DNA from: Rhodothermia bacterium
Lineage (GTDB): Bacteria; Bacteroidota; Rhodothermia; Balneolales; Balneolaceae
Assembly (NCBI GenBank): GCA_030427885.1
Contig: JAUICM010000001.1
Span: forward strand, 640,616-704,615
DNA: 64,000 nucleotides
Direction: 5' to 3'
Shown here: positions 1 through 8,655 of the stretch, in pieces
Layout of the letters: each line of letters starts with the position of its first letter
Position numbering within the stretch: the stretch's first letter is position 1
Notes under the pieces: generated by a model
What the model was told of the DNA's origin: nothing
Seen by the model: only the letters and a program-made list of their open reading frames with translations
The model's database searches: none
Position numbers and translations under genes: made by a program

Positions 1-2
1 AC

Positions 3-260
3 TGGATCTTTGGTTTGAATGATGATGAAGCTTCAGCAGGCTGGTCTTATCGTATCGAAACCAAAGACTACTACGTTTTGGAACAAGGCGAAGAGATCAT
101 TGTACGTCCCCTTAACATAGACAGCCATCTTAATAACAGACCAGGCAAATACCGGTTTAACTTCAAATTATGTCTGGACGAATGGGATGACCTTCTTTGT
201 GAAGCCTATGTTCCCGATCAATTTAGTGCAGTAGCTACTTTCGAGATCAAAAGTGAATAA
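3..260 (+). CDS. C-terminal end of a hypothetical protein (cut by window edge)
   Basis: The frame is open from the first bases to TAA at 258-260, so this is the last ~85 codons of a gene that starts outside the window. A TTG at 15 is in frame but is more likely an internal Leu codon, because WIFG is encoded just before it. The fragment is acidic and looks beta-rich, ending in an ATFEI strand. I do not recognise a family. The cytochrome c gene follows 61 bp later on the same strand. Confidence 0.6.
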   Translation, partial: WIFGLNDDEASAGWSYRIETKDYYVLEQGEEIIVRPLNIDSHLNNRPGKYRFNFKLCLDEWDDLLCEAYVPDQFSAVATFEIKSE

Positions 261-321
261 GGTGCATTCATTCCTTCTTCATATTTAAAAGCGATTCTTT
301 CGGTAACTAATACTGAAAGTC

Positions 322-822
322 ATGAAATACATTTCTTTTTTCGCCATGTCTCTGATGATTTGGTCCGGTTGTACAACAAATGAACCAGAACAGAACACCG
401 TCGAAGTATCATCACTCCATCAGTTGCCCGATCTTGATAAAGCAGAACAGTTACTAAATACAACCTGTTACGTCTGTCACAGCCCCACAGCAGGCGAAAA
501 TGCACGGATAGCTCCTCCAATGGAGGCCATAAAACGGCGTTATCAAATGGCTTACTCTTCTGAAGAAAATTTCGTTGAAGCAATTACCTCGTTCACAGTA
601 GATCCAAGTGAGGAGGCCAGTTTAATGCGTGGTGCAGTAGATAAATTTGGTGTGATGCCTGTTCAGAATTTCAAAGAAGAAGATATGAGGGCCGTTGCAA
701 AGTATATTTATCAAAATGATCTCCCGCAGCCGGAATGGTTTGAGGGTCATTTCAAACAGATGCATCCCGACAGCGGTATGAAAATGCGAATGAGAAAAAG
801 AAATATGATGGGAATGGATTAG
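322..822 (+). CDS. c-type cytochrome lipoprotein with Met/Arg-rich tail
   Basis: A 166-residue protein with a short hydrophobic leader ending in Cys17 (WSGC), a plausible lipobox, so probably an envelope-anchored lipoprotein. One haem c site is visible: C49-Y-V-C52-H53. A later VMP segment near residue 112 could supply the axial methionine, followed by a helix ending in AKYIYQ, as in small class I cytochromes c. The last ~20 residues are odd, being rich in Met, Lys and Arg (MKMRMRKRNMMGMD); such tails can bind copper or be disordered, but nothing here proves a role. The redox partner is not evident: the next gene, 3 bp away, is convergent and unrelated. Confidence 0.8.
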   Translation: MKYISFFAMSLMIWSGCTTNEPEQNTVEVSSLHQLPDLDKAEQLLNTTCYVCHSPTAGENARIAPPMEAIKRRYQMAYSSEENFVEAITSFTVDPSEEASLMRGAVDKFGVMPVQNFKEEDMRAVAKYIYQNDLPQPEWFEGHFKQMHPDSGMKMRMRKRNMMGMD

Positions 823-825
823 GTG

Positions 826-1329
826 TCAGAGCGATCCCAATTCTTCGTACTCTATTTCAAATGCAAACCAATGATCCATTCTTTCTTTTAACTCGTAGAA
901 AAGGTCGCTCATATCTTCTACCTCGTCTTCATCTACTTTGGCAAGACGTATCTTCAGAGCATCTTTCCTTAAGATCTCAATAGTAAACCATTCTTTCTGA
1001 ACCAGTCCTTTCTCGACCATAGCCTTCCCCGAATTGAAGTTTGAGAACAGTATTTTATCGATCTCATCAAAGGAGATATCTCTTATTCTGATCCTGAGAT
1101 ATCCAAAAATTCTCAGGTATTGCCTTAACCGATAGGTATCGGAATTGAATTCAAATTCATGCTTTGTGAATACTTTTATGATGATCGCTGCTGCAAACAT
1201 CCATAGGAACATCGCAAAGAAAAATCCGAGCAAAAGGCAGGCAAACAAAGCAATGAAATCGAGCAAAGTAAAACTCTCTTCAATACTCAATTCCGTGATC
1301 TCGGATCTCTTTTTTATAAAATAGCGCAT
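826..1329 (-). CDS. small membrane protein, PH-like cytoplasmic domain
   Basis: A 167-residue protein with one long or two close hydrophobic helices at about residues 22-52, followed by a soluble strand-rich domain (FEFNSDTYRLRQY, ISFDEIDKILFS, FTIEILRKDALKIRL) and an acidic helix. A membrane hairpin followed by this strand pattern resembles bacterial PH-like membrane proteins, but no family-defining motif is visible. It is divergent from a gene of similar architecture at 1417; their start codons are 87 bp apart with an inverted repeat between. Function unknown. Confidence 0.6.
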   Translation of the reverse strand: MRYFIKKRSEITELSIEESFTLLDFIALFACLLLGFFFAMFLWMFAAAIIIKVFTKHEFEFNSDTYRLRQYLRIFGYLRIRIRDISFDEIDKILFSNFNSGKAMVEKGLVQKEWFTIEILRKDALKIRLAKVDEDEVEDMSDLFYELKERMDHWFAFEIEYEELGSL

Positions 1330-1345
1330 GAAAGAATATATTTAT

Positions 1346-1367
1346 AACATTCGAACAGACGAATGTT
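1346..1367. promoter_or_regulatory. 8-bp inverted repeat between divergent membrane-protein genes
   Basis: AACATTCG (1346-1353) and CGAATGTT (1360-1367) are perfect inverted arms with a 6-base spacer, centred in the gap between two divergent genes of similar architecture. The symmetry and position fit an operator for a dimeric repressor. It also resembles the TTCAACATTCGAA-type palindromes elsewhere in the window (8601, 63753), so it may be a dispersed repeat instead. The right arm covers the upstream ATG at 1363, which favours the start at 1417 for the right-hand gene. Confidence 0.35.
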
Positions 1368-1416
1368 TTTAAGCTTAGATTCAAAATTAATATTCTATCA
1401 ATACAATCGGGGGAAC

Positions 1417-2019
1417 ATGTCGGAAAGAATCAGTGATATAACGGGTGGTGCCAGCGCTGTCCATTCTGAGAAGATCAGTGTGAACAAGATCAGGTCCGAT
1501 CATACTGAGATTTTTCTTAAAGCTGAAGGGTTTTCAGGAAAGATACTTGGGCTTATATTTTTTGCTTTATTCTGGAATGGCTTTCTGGTTGTGTGGACCA
1601 CCATGGCTGCATCAGCTTCTTTTCTATTCGCGGCTTTCTCGATCCCTTTCTGGGCTGTAGGCTTGTTAATGCTCAGCGGTATTTTCACTTCAATCTTTGG
1701 AAAACAATGGGTCGAAATTAAAAGAGATGCGATCCTGATCCGCAAAAAAGTACTGTTCAGAACTGCAGAGCAAAGTATTCCATACCGCGATCTTATATCC
1801 ATCGAAAATGCCCGTCAGGTTGGTGGAAAAAAGACGGCAAAGCTGCTTACTTCAAGTTCAGCTGACAGCGGATTACTTTCTAAAATCCCAACGATCTGCT
1901 ACGACAAAACTGCCCTGAAAGAACTTATGTTTGCAGAACATCTCTCCAAAAACGATCAGGAATGGCTGGTAAACTATCTGAATGAACAGATCACACCTTT
2001 GCTGAAGTTTGTACGGTGA
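1417..2019 (+). CDS. small membrane protein, PH-like domain
   Basis: I start this at ATG 1417 (MSERISD..., 200 aa), preceded by a GGGGGA stretch; an in-frame ATG at 1363 would add 18 residues but lies in an inverted repeat. Two hydrophobic helices (about residues 40-60 and 66-88) are followed by a strand-rich domain (WVEIKRDAILIRKK, IPYRDLISIENA) typical of bacterial PH-like membrane proteins. The architecture matches the divergent neighbour at 826-1329, suggesting an ancient duplication or a functional pair. Its TGA (2017-2019) abuts the stop of the convergent carboxylase gene with no gap. Function unknown. Confidence 0.6.
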   Translation: MSERISDITGGASAVHSEKISVNKIRSDHTEIFLKAEGFSGKILGLIFFALFWNGFLVVWTTMAASASFLFAAFSIPFWAVGLLMLSGIFTSIFGKQWVEIKRDAILIRKKVLFRTAEQSIPYRDLISIENARQVGGKKTAKLLTSSSADSGLLSKIPTICYDKTALKELMFAEHLSKNDQEWLVNYLNEQITPLLKFVR

Positions 2020-3651
2020 TCAAACCTGAATAACACCGGTTTTAAATTCGGGGATCTCAGGATTCAGGTCGGCACAGGCTATTGCATTCGAAATGCGGTC
2101 TCTGGTCTCCACAGGATGTATGATCCCATCAACCCATAAATGAGACGCTGCATACCGAACATCAGTTTGTTTATTGTAACGCTCAGTGATCTCTTTCATG
2201 ATCTTATCCTGATCCTCATCACTTATTTCCTCCCCTTTTTTCTTCATGGCTGAAATCTGGATCTGAGTGAGGGTCTTAGCGGCTGAGGCGCCGCTCATGA
2301 CCGCAATATTAGCAGTCGGCCAGGCATACATGAAACGCGGATCGTACGCTCTGCCACACATAGCGTAATTACCTGCACCATAGCTGTTCCCAACTACGAT
2401 CGTGATCTTTGGTACTGTACTGTTACTAACTGCATTTACCATTTTGGCTCCGTCTTTGATAATGCCTCCATGCTCGCTTCGTTTTCCAATCATGAAGCCG
2501 GTTACATCCTGCAGGAAGATCAGTGGTATCTTCTTTTGATTGCAGTTCATGATAAACCGGGCGGCTTTATCGGCACTGTCAGAATAGATCACACCACCGA
2601 TCTGCATTTCTCCTGACTTTGATTTCGATATCGTCCTTTGGTTTGCCACGATCCCCACACTCCATCCGTCGATCCTGGCATAGGTCGTGATAAGCGTTTG
2701 GCCATATCCCTTTTTGAATTCGGTGATACTTCCTTCATCAACAATACAATCCAGTACTTCATACATATCATAGGGAGCTGTGCGGGATTCCGGTACAATT
2801 GAGAAAATATCTGAAGCCGGCCTCACTGGATCTTTAGCTTCTTTTCGGTTGAAACCAGCTGTTTTGTATGGGCCCAGTTTATCCACCAGATCCCGAATGG
2901 TGGCCAGACATTCTTGGTCATCCTTCATCTTATAATCTGTAACCCCACTGATCTCGGTATGTGTGGTTGCGCCACCAAGAGTCTCATTATCAACAGATTC
3001 ACCGATAGCAGCTTTCACGAGATAACTTCCGGCAAGAAATACACTCCCGGTACCGTCTACGATCAGGGCTTCATCACTCATAATTGGGAGATAAGCGCCA
3101 CCTGCCACACAACTCCCCATAATAGCTGCGATCTGTGGAATTCCTTTGGCTGAGATCACTGCATTATTCCTGAACATGCGTCCGAAGTGATCCTTATCCG
3201 GGAATATCTGGTCCTGCATTGGCAGGAAAACCCCTGCTGAATCAACCAGGTAGATCAATGGGATATGATTTTCAATAGCGATCTCCTGAGCGCGAAGGTT
3301 CTTTTTTGCAGTTATCGGAAACCAGGCCCCGGCTTTTACTGTGGCGTCATTGGCCACGATCATACATTTCCTACCTGAAACAGTACCAATTCCGGTGACC
3401 ACTCCTCCTGCCGGACATCCTCCTTCTTCCTCATACATTTCGAAACCGGCCCATAGTCCGAGCTCATAAAATTCAGTGTTGCTATCAGTAAGTTTTGCAA
3501 TACGTTCGCGGGCTGTCAGTTTCCCTTTTTCATGTTCTCTTGCAATTCTTTTTTCCCCTCCTCCCTTTTTAATAGTTGCTTCCTGTTCCCGCATTTCTCC
3601 GATCAGATCATTCAACCAGTTACCGCTATTAATCTCTGATTTTGTCGCCAT
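2020..3651 (-). CDS. acyl-CoA carboxylase, carboxyltransferase (beta) subunit
   Basis: A 543-residue biotin-dependent carboxyltransferase that moves the carboxyl group from carboxybiotin to an acyl-CoA in the cytosol. Both crotonase-like halves are visible: the N-terminal one with LVDSAGVFLP, MGSCVAGGAYLP and MSDEALIV, and the C-terminal one with GIVANQ, FLQDVTGFMIG and a GNSYGAGNYAM glycine loop. FPDKDHFGR and the GAYLP segment look closer to methylcrotonoyl-CoA than to propionyl-CoA carboxylases, so leucine breakdown is possible, but substrate cannot be fixed from sequence. Full length. The biotin-carrying alpha subunit is not in the window. It is divergent from the GWxTD gene across 116 bp. 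Confidence 0.9.
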   Translation of the reverse strand: MATKSEINSGNWLNDLIGEMREQEATIKKGGGEKRIAREHEKGKLTARERIAKLTDSNTEFYELGLWAGFEMYEEEGGCPAGGVVTGIGTVSGRKCMIVANDATVKAGAWFPITAKKNLRAQEIAIENHIPLIYLVDSAGVFLPMQDQIFPDKDHFGRMFRNNAVISAKGIPQIAAIMGSCVAGGAYLPIMSDEALIVDGTGSVFLAGSYLVKAAIGESVDNETLGGATTHTEISGVTDYKMKDDQECLATIRDLVDKLGPYKTAGFNRKEAKDPVRPASDIFSIVPESRTAPYDMYEVLDCIVDEGSITEFKKGYGQTLITTYARIDGWSVGIVANQRTISKSKSGEMQIGGVIYSDSADKAARFIMNCNQKKIPLIFLQDVTGFMIGKRSEHGGIIKDGAKMVNAVSNSTVPKITIVVGNSYGAGNYAMCGRAYDPRFMYAWPTANIAVMSGASAAKTLTQIQISAMKKKGEEISDEDQDKIMKEITERYNKQTDVRYAASHLWVDGIIHPVETRDRISNAIACADLNPEIPEFKTGVIQV

Positions 3652-3767
3652 AGGTAAGAACTCAATGTTTTTGTATAATAGTATCCAACAATTCTGCGTT
3701 TAAAATAGGAATAATATTTAGGTTCAAACAGCGATAATAAATCTGATACCACTCAAAATTCCGTGTC

Positions 3768-5141
3768 ATGCTAAAACGATCTTTATCACTTATTGTATTT
3801 TTGCTAACAATAAGCCCCCTATTTGCTCAAAATATGGATTACATCAATCTGTTAAACAGAGCAAATACTCCCAGAATTTTCATTGATGATTTCATTTATC
3901 CTTCCGAAGATGGAAAATCAAATCTCTCTATTTTCTTCAGATTTGATAATGATTTCCTTCCTTTTAAAAAGATCACGCCTTCAGATAAAATAAAACCTCC
4001 TAAAGGATATCAGTTTTATACTATCACCAGACTCAATTCAGAGATCTTTGAAGGTAAAGGCTCAAAAAGAAATAGTAATAACATTGCGGTCAAATCCCGC
4101 GATGTTTGGATCGATACCCTTTACACAAAAACCTTTGAGGAAACAGAGTCTAAAGAGCAATATGCTTCGGGTTCACTCACCAATAAACTGGAATCCGGAA
4201 ACTACCATTATGTATTGCAGCTGAGCTTGATGGACAACACAAATGAACGTAATTCCAGCAGAAATGAAGTGACTATTCCTGATTGGAAAGAAAAGAAAAC
4301 CGGTGAGATCGTGTATGTAAGTGCTGTTAATGAAAGTGATACCGGTGTTGTTTTACCACTTATGAATTTGGAGGATAATGTATACTTCGGCAAAGATTTC
4401 TACGCTGTAATCCGGATACCCCAATACTCTTCTTCTGAGAATTATACCATAAGCGTATCGAAAGCCAGAATTAGCCGAAACGACACCACTGCAGGTGAAT
4501 CTGTTTATACTTCTCCTATTAAAGCTGATGAAATTCATACTAATAGCTACCTGCAACTCAAGCATGGTGAAAACCCTTCATTCAATCTCAAGTCAGGAAG
4601 TAATTTCACCTATGCCGTAGTTAAACTTCCTAATTCCACCTTTGACAACTCGGCGTATCTTTTGGAATTGAAAAAGTCCGGATCGGATCAAATACTCGCA
4701 AAAAAGACCTTCCGGTCATACTGGCAAAATATGCCTGCAAGCCTCTACAGCCTTGAAGTATCTATTGATATGATGAAATACATTGTATCAGAAAACCAAT
4801 TGAGAGATCTGAAATCAGGAGACCGCAAGGAAAAGGAAAAGAAATTCAGAGAGTTCTGGTCCAGTAAAGACCCTACTCCTAAAACGGTTTATAATGAACT
4901 TATGGCCGAATATTATCGCCGGATTGATTACTCTTTCAAAGAGTTCAGCAACCGGGGAAATTATGCAGGTCATGAAAGTGATCAGGGACAGGTTTATATC
5001 AAATATGGCCCACCTGAATCAAAAGAACGTAAGTTCCCAACAGATGGTAAAGTCCTTGAAGTCTGGAATTATCCAAACCGAAAGTTTGTATTCGAGGCCA
5101 GCACCGGATTTGGTGATTTTGTACTTTTAGGGACTGAATAA
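3768..5141 (+). CDS. GWxTD domain-containing exported protein
   Basis: A 457-residue protein with a clear signal peptide (LSLIVFLLTISPLFA, cleavage near residue 21). The C-terminal ~110 residues hold a GWxTD-type domain: a helical lead-in (KEREFWSSKDPTP-like, EYYRRIDYSFKEFSN), then IKYGPPES and a WNY..FVFEA..GFGDFVLL ending. The middle is beta-rich, as in the family. GWxTD proteins are common in Bacteroidota and Rhodothermota and some are essential, but their biochemical role is unsettled. The gene is first in a + strand run leading to pdxA and is separated from it by an inverted repeat. Confidence 0.85.
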   Translation: MLKRSLSLIVFLLTISPLFAQNMDYINLLNRANTPRIFIDDFIYPSEDGKSNLSIFFRFDNDFLPFKKITPSDKIKPPKGYQFYTITRLNSEIFEGKGSKRNSNNIAVKSRDVWIDTLYTKTFEETESKEQYASGSLTNKLESGNYHYVLQLSLMDNTNERNSSRNEVTIPDWKEKKTGEIVYVSAVNESDTGVVLPLMNLEDNVYFGKDFYAVIRIPQYSSSENYTISVSKARISRNDTTAGESVYTSPIKADEIHTNSYLQLKHGENPSFNLKSGSNFTYAVVKLPNSTFDNSAYLLELKKSGSDQILAKKTFRSYWQNMPASLYSLEVSIDMMKYIVSENQLRDLKSGDRKEKEKKFREFWSSKDPTPKTVYNELMAEYYRRIDYSFKEFSNRGNYAGHESDQGQVYIKYGPPESKERKFPTDGKVLEVWNYPNRKFVFEASTGFGDFVLLGTE

Positions 5142-5145
5142 AAAG

Positions 5146-5193
5146 CTGTGATTTCAGAAAGCTTGCCCTTACCTTTCCTTTTTGAAATCACAG
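5146..5193 (+). promoter_or_regulatory. 11-bp inverted repeat abutting the pdxA start
   Basis: CTGTGATTTCA (5146-5156) and TGAAATCACAG (5183-5193) are perfect complements separated by a 26-base pyrimidine-rich spacer. The right arm ends three bases before the ATG at 5197, so in mRNA the hairpin would occupy the ribosome-binding region of pdxA. It could act as a weak terminator after the GWxTD gene (no U-tract follows), a translational control element, or an inserted palindrome. Confidence 0.4.
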
Positions 5194-5196
5194 ACT

Positions 5197-6195
5197 ATGA
5201 ATCCGAGAATTGGAATAACGATTGGCGATTTTAACGGGATCGGTCCTGAAATTATCTTAAAATTTCTTCATTCAACCGATCTGAATACTTCCACCCCGGT
5301 GGTGATAGCGCCTCTTTCCGTACTCGAGCATTATTCGAAGCTGAGCGGTACTAAATCAGACCTTCATGTGATTCACGATATTTCTGATCTCAAAGAAGGC
5401 GTGGTAAATGTCTACGATAACTTCAGCGGAGATATTCTGATCACCCCTGGAAGCTTACTGGATGAAGTCAGTGGCAGGTATTCGATGCACTCTATCACCA
5501 CCGCTATCGAGCTCTGCCTTTCAAAAAGCATTCATGCTATGGTTACCGCACCCATCTCAAAAGAAGCAGTAAATCAGGCCGGATTTAAGATTCCCGGACA
5601 TACCGAATACCTGGCGGAAAAAACAAATTCCCATAACTTTCTGATGATGCTGGTAAGCGGTAATCTGCGGGTAGCGCTGGTCACGACCCACATTCCAATT
5701 TCAGATGTATCCAGAGAGATCACCAGTGATCATATTCTCAAGAAGCTGCATATCCTGAACAAGAGTCTTAAGAATGATTTTAAAATAGACGAACCTAAAA
5801 TTGCAGTTTTTGGATTGAATCCACATGCGGGCGATGGCGGAGTAATTGGGATGGAAGAGATCGATATCATATCTCCCGCACTTGAAACTGCCCGTTTTGA
5901 GGGAATAAAGGCTTCAGGACCTTTTCCTCCAGATGGATTCTTTGGTCGAAAACTCCACCTTGAATATGATGCCATTCTGGCTATGTACCACGATCAGGGG
6001 CTGGCTCCTTTTAAATTGTTATCCTTTGGAAAGGGAGTTAATTTTACCGCTGGTCTCCCGATCATACGAACGTCACCCGATCATGGTACCGCTTATAATA
6101 TTGCGGGTCAGGGAATTGCAGATCCCTCTTCGTTTTCGGAGGCCTATAATCTTGCGTTGGAACTAACAAATAACAAGCATGAAGGCTCGGCATAA
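5197..6195 (+). CDS. pdxA: 4-hydroxythreonine-4-phosphate dehydrogenase (PdxA)
   Basis: Oxidises 4-phosphohydroxy-L-threonine to the unstable 2-amino-3-oxo ketone used in DXP-dependent pyridoxal phosphate synthesis. ATG 5197 gives MNPRIGITIGD and 332 aa, the usual PdxA length; an in-frame TTG at 5182 would lie in an inverted repeat. Family motifs are present: GIGPEI near the N-terminus, TAPISKEA, the metal-binding histidines in GHTEYLA, THIPISDV and MYHDQGLAPFK, and the terminal RTSPDHGTAYNIAG. The usual GDPNGIGPE is GDFNGIGPE here (Pro to Phe). Its 3' end overlaps the next gene by 17 bp, so the two are co-transcribed. Confidence 0.95.
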   Translation: MNPRIGITIGDFNGIGPEIILKFLHSTDLNTSTPVVIAPLSVLEHYSKLSGTKSDLHVIHDISDLKEGVVNVYDNFSGDILITPGSLLDEVSGRYSMHSITTAIELCLSKSIHAMVTAPISKEAVNQAGFKIPGHTEYLAEKTNSHNFLMMLVSGNLRVALVTTHIPISDVSREITSDHILKKLHILNKSLKNDFKIDEPKIAVFGLNPHAGDGGVIGMEEIDIISPALETARFEGIKASGPFPPDGFFGRKLHLEYDAILAMYHDQGLAPFKLLSFGKGVNFTAGLPIIRTSPDHGTAYNIAGQGIADPSSFSEAYNLALELTNNKHEGSA

Positions 6196-6961
6196 GGAAA
6201 TCTATACATCTCTGGCTCCGGTATACGATACACTGATGGCAGATGTGGATTACGAATCATGGGGAGATTTCATAGATGAGATCATACAAACCCATCACCA
6301 CAATCCGATAGATATTCTGGAGCTGGCATGTGGTACAGGTTCTCTTTCTATTTCGCTGGCAGAACTTGAGTGCTATAATATCACCGGAACGGATCTTTCA
6401 CCAGATATGATCGAGATAGCCCGAGATAAGGCATCGAAATTTGAAGTGGAGGCCGAGTTCTTCCCTATGAATTATCTGGACATCAGTTTCGAAAATAAAT
6501 TCGACTGCATATTCACTGTGTTCGACAGTGTTAATTACTTAAGAGAAGAATCTGAACTTCTTACATTTCTTCAACGGACACATCGGTCACTCAGAACCGG
6601 CGGACTCCTGATCTTCGACTTCTCCACCCCGCGTAATTCAATGGAGTCGGTAGATTATTTGAATGAAAATGAAGGTGATACCGGACAATTTCGATTTTAC
6701 CGTACCAGCAGGTACGATGCCAAACAGAAGATCCATTACAATGAATTTGAAATTGAAGAGCTGGACCCGAAAACTGGAAAAGTGATCAATACTTTTTTTG
6801 AGCAACACAAACAAAGAGCATATTCTCTCTCAGAAGTACTGTCAATTGTGGAACAAAGCCCCTATCATCTGGTTGCAAAATATGACGGCTTTGATTTGAT
6901 CGATGCCACCGAAAACAGTGCACGTGTAACCATGGTACTTAGATGTCAGACACCACAGTAA
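6179..6961 (+). CDS. class I SAM-dependent methyltransferase
   Basis: A 260-residue Rossmann methyltransferase. Motif I is ELACGTGS (about residues 46-53), followed by the acidic GTDLSPDMIEIA loop that binds the SAM ribose and DCIFTVFDSVNYL as motif IV. The C-terminal half is a small beta domain (RFYRTSRYD, IHYNEFEIEEL), seen in many Bacteroidota relatives of ubiquinone/menaquinone-type methyltransferases. The substrate is unknown. It overlaps pdxA by 17 bp and ftsE by 19 bp, so translational coupling is likely. Confidence 0.85.
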   Translation: MKARHKEIYTSLAPVYDTLMADVDYESWGDFIDEIIQTHHHNPIDILELACGTGSLSISLAELECYNITGTDLSPDMIEIARDKASKFEVEAEFFPMNYLDISFENKFDCIFTVFDSVNYLREESELLTFLQRTHRSLRTGGLLIFDFSTPRNSMESVDYLNENEGDTGQFRFYRTSRYDAKQKIHYNEFEIEELDPKTGKVINTFFEQHKQRAYSLSEVLSIVEQSPYHLVAKYDGFDLIDATENSARVTMVLRCQTPQ

Positions 6962-7653
6962 TAGAACTTAGTAATGTTTCTCTCAGCTACGATGCCCGCC
7001 CTATTCTTTCGAATGTAAACCTAAAGGTGCGCAACGGTGAGTTTGTCTATCTGATCGGACCAACCGGTATTGGAAAGAGTTCTATTCTTAAATTATTGTA
7101 CCGTGATGTGGTACCTGATACCGGTGCTGTTCGGGTAACTGAATTTCCTGTTAATAAGATCAGTATGAAGCAGGTTCCGATGCTTCGCCGGAGAATGGGA
7201 ATTGTTTTCCAGGATTTCCAGCTGTTGGATGATCGTAACGTATACGATAATGTGGCCTTTGCACTTCAGGTTACCGGCGAAAAGCCAAAATTTATCAAAC
7301 AGAGGGTATTGGAGGTTCTGGGATTGGTTGGACTCAGCCATCGCAGAAAGAACATGCCTTCGGATCTCTCTGGTGGTGAGCAGCAGCGTGTGGTCATCGC
7401 ACGGGCACTTGCCAATGAACCCCGTATTCTGCTGGCAGATGAGCCTACCGGAAACCTCGATCCCAAAGCAACGCAGGACATCATGGAGATCCTTAAGCAG
7501 ATCAACAACCGGGGAACTGCTGTTCTGATGGTTACTCACGATTATGCGATCGTGAAAAGATACCCATTCCGTACTGTTCGATTGATCGATGGTCAGATCC
7601 AGGATCTGGCCTGGAAAGGTGATAAACTGGTTCCTATCAAAAGCCCTGTTTAA
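6943..7653 (+). CDS. ftsE: cell division ATP-binding protein FtsE
   Basis: An ABC ATPase of 236 aa, the usual FtsE length. Walker A is GPTGIGKSS (39-47), the Q-loop is VFQDFQLL (88-95), the signature is LSGGEQQ (142-148), Walker B is ILLADEP (162-168), then the switch His in MVTHD. The [17 protein letters not shown] segment is characteristic of FtsE and separates it from LolD-type lipoprotein exporters. FtsE works with membrane FtsX to control peptidoglycan hydrolases at the septum; ftsX is not adjacent and not in the window. The start overlaps the methyltransferase end. Confidence 0.85.
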   Translation: MSDTTVIELSNVSLSYDARPILSNVNLKVRNGEFVYLIGPTGIGKSSILKLLYRDVVPDTGAVRVTEFPVNKISMKQVPMLRRRMGIVFQDFQLLDDRNVYDNVAFALQVTGEKPKFIKQRVLEVLGLVGLSHRRKNMPSDLSGGEQQRVVIARALANEPRILLADEPTGNLDPKATQDIMEILKQINNRGTAVLMVTHDYAIVKRYPFRTVRLIDGQIQDLAWKGDKLVPIKSPV

Positions 7654-7667
7654 ATTGTTTCATCATT

Positions 7668-8615
7668 ATGATGAACAAGCAAACCTATACTTCTCTTATC
7701 AGAAACCACGCCCTTTCACTCGGTTTCGATGCCTGTGGCTTTGCTAAAGCCGGTCGTCTGGATGAAGATGCCAGAAGACTTGAACAATGGCTATCTGAAG
7801 ACCGACATGGAACCATGGGCTGGTTAGCCAACAACTTTGAAAAACGAGTTAATCCTACCCTGCTTGTTCCGGGTTCTAAAACCGTCGTTTCTTTGTTGGC
7901 TAGTTATCATCATCCGTCGCATAACTCCCAGATCGGAATAACCGATCAGCCGGTAATTGCAAAATATGCTCAGGGACGTGACTACCATAAAGTCCTCAAA
8001 AAGAAGTTAAAAGAACTATTTTCGTTTACGGATGATCTGCTTGGAGGAATTTCGGGGCGTTATTTTGTGGATTCCGCACCGGTACTCGATAAAGCCTGGG
8101 CAGTAAAAGCCGGACTCGGGTGGGTTGGCAAGAATTCAAATATTTTGAACAAGAACCTCGGTTCCTATTTCTTTATCGCCGAAATGATCATTGATGCAGA
8201 ACTCGAATATGATACTCCGACAACCGATCATTGTGGGACTTGCACGCAATGTCTTGACGCCTGCCCTACGGATGCGATCTATGAGCCATATAAGGTAGAT
8301 GCTACTAAATGCATCTCTTACCTCACAATTGAGCATAAAGGAGCTATCGACCAACAATACCATACCGATATGAAAAACTGGGTGTTCGGGTGTGATATAT
8401 GTCAGGATGTGTGTCCCTGGAACAGCAAAGCAAAATTAGCACAGTTGGCTGATCTTCATCCAAGAAACAAAGTCACAGAGAAAGATCTGAAAGATTTTGA
8501 GGAACTGAATGAGGAATCCTTTAACAAACTATTTGAAGGAAGTGCCGTCAGGCGAACTAAGTTTGAGGGGTTTAGCAGAAACCTGAAGATCGTAAAAAAC
8601 AATATTGAACATTGA
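7668..8615 (+). CDS. queG: epoxyqueuosine reductase QueG
   Basis: Carries out the last step of queuosine synthesis, reducing epoxyqueuosine in tRNA with cobalamin and two [4Fe-4S] clusters. The cluster ligands are visible in CGTCTQC-LDACP and CDICQDVCPW, with an extra Cys in KCISYLTIEHKG. The FVDSAPVLDKAWA and GLGWVGKN segments form the cobalamin/active-site region of the DUF1730 domain. At 315 aa it is the short form, without C-terminal HEAT repeats. ATGs at 7668 and 7671 are both possible. The last codons fall in an inverted repeat (8601-8655), which may have replaced a few original C-terminal residues. Confidence 0.92.
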   Translation: MMNKQTYTSLIRNHALSLGFDACGFAKAGRLDEDARRLEQWLSEDRHGTMGWLANNFEKRVNPTLLVPGSKTVVSLLASYHHPSHNSQIGITDQPVIAKYAQGRDYHKVLKKKLKELFSFTDDLLGGISGRYFVDSAPVLDKAWAVKAGLGWVGKNSNILNKNLGSYFFIAEMIIDAELEYDTPTTDHCGTCTQCLDACPTDAIYEPYKVDATKCISYLTIEHKGAIDQQYHTDMKNWVFGCDICQDVCPWNSKAKLAQLADLHPRNKVTEKDLKDFEELNEESFNKLFEGSAVRRTKFEGFSRNLKIVKNNIEH

Positions 8616-8655
8616 TCATTCAAAGCTCAATATTCAATGTTCAGGGTTCGACATT
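8601..8655. repeat. nested palindromic repeat between queG and the sigma factor
   Basis: AATATTGA at 8601 pairs with TCAATATT at 8627-8634, and GAACATTGA at 8607-8615 pairs with TCAATGTTC at 8634-8642, followed by a GGTTCGACATTC tail. The element lies between the convergent queG and sigma factor genes and overlaps the queG stop. Its TTCAACATTCAATGTTC-like vocabulary recurs at 63753-63817, suggesting a dispersed palindromic family, possibly working as a bidirectional terminator. Confidence 0.5.

Noticed and set aside
7093..7539. 148-codon antisense frame across ftsE
   Set aside because: Lies fully within ftsE, which has all ABC motifs; composition-driven shadow.
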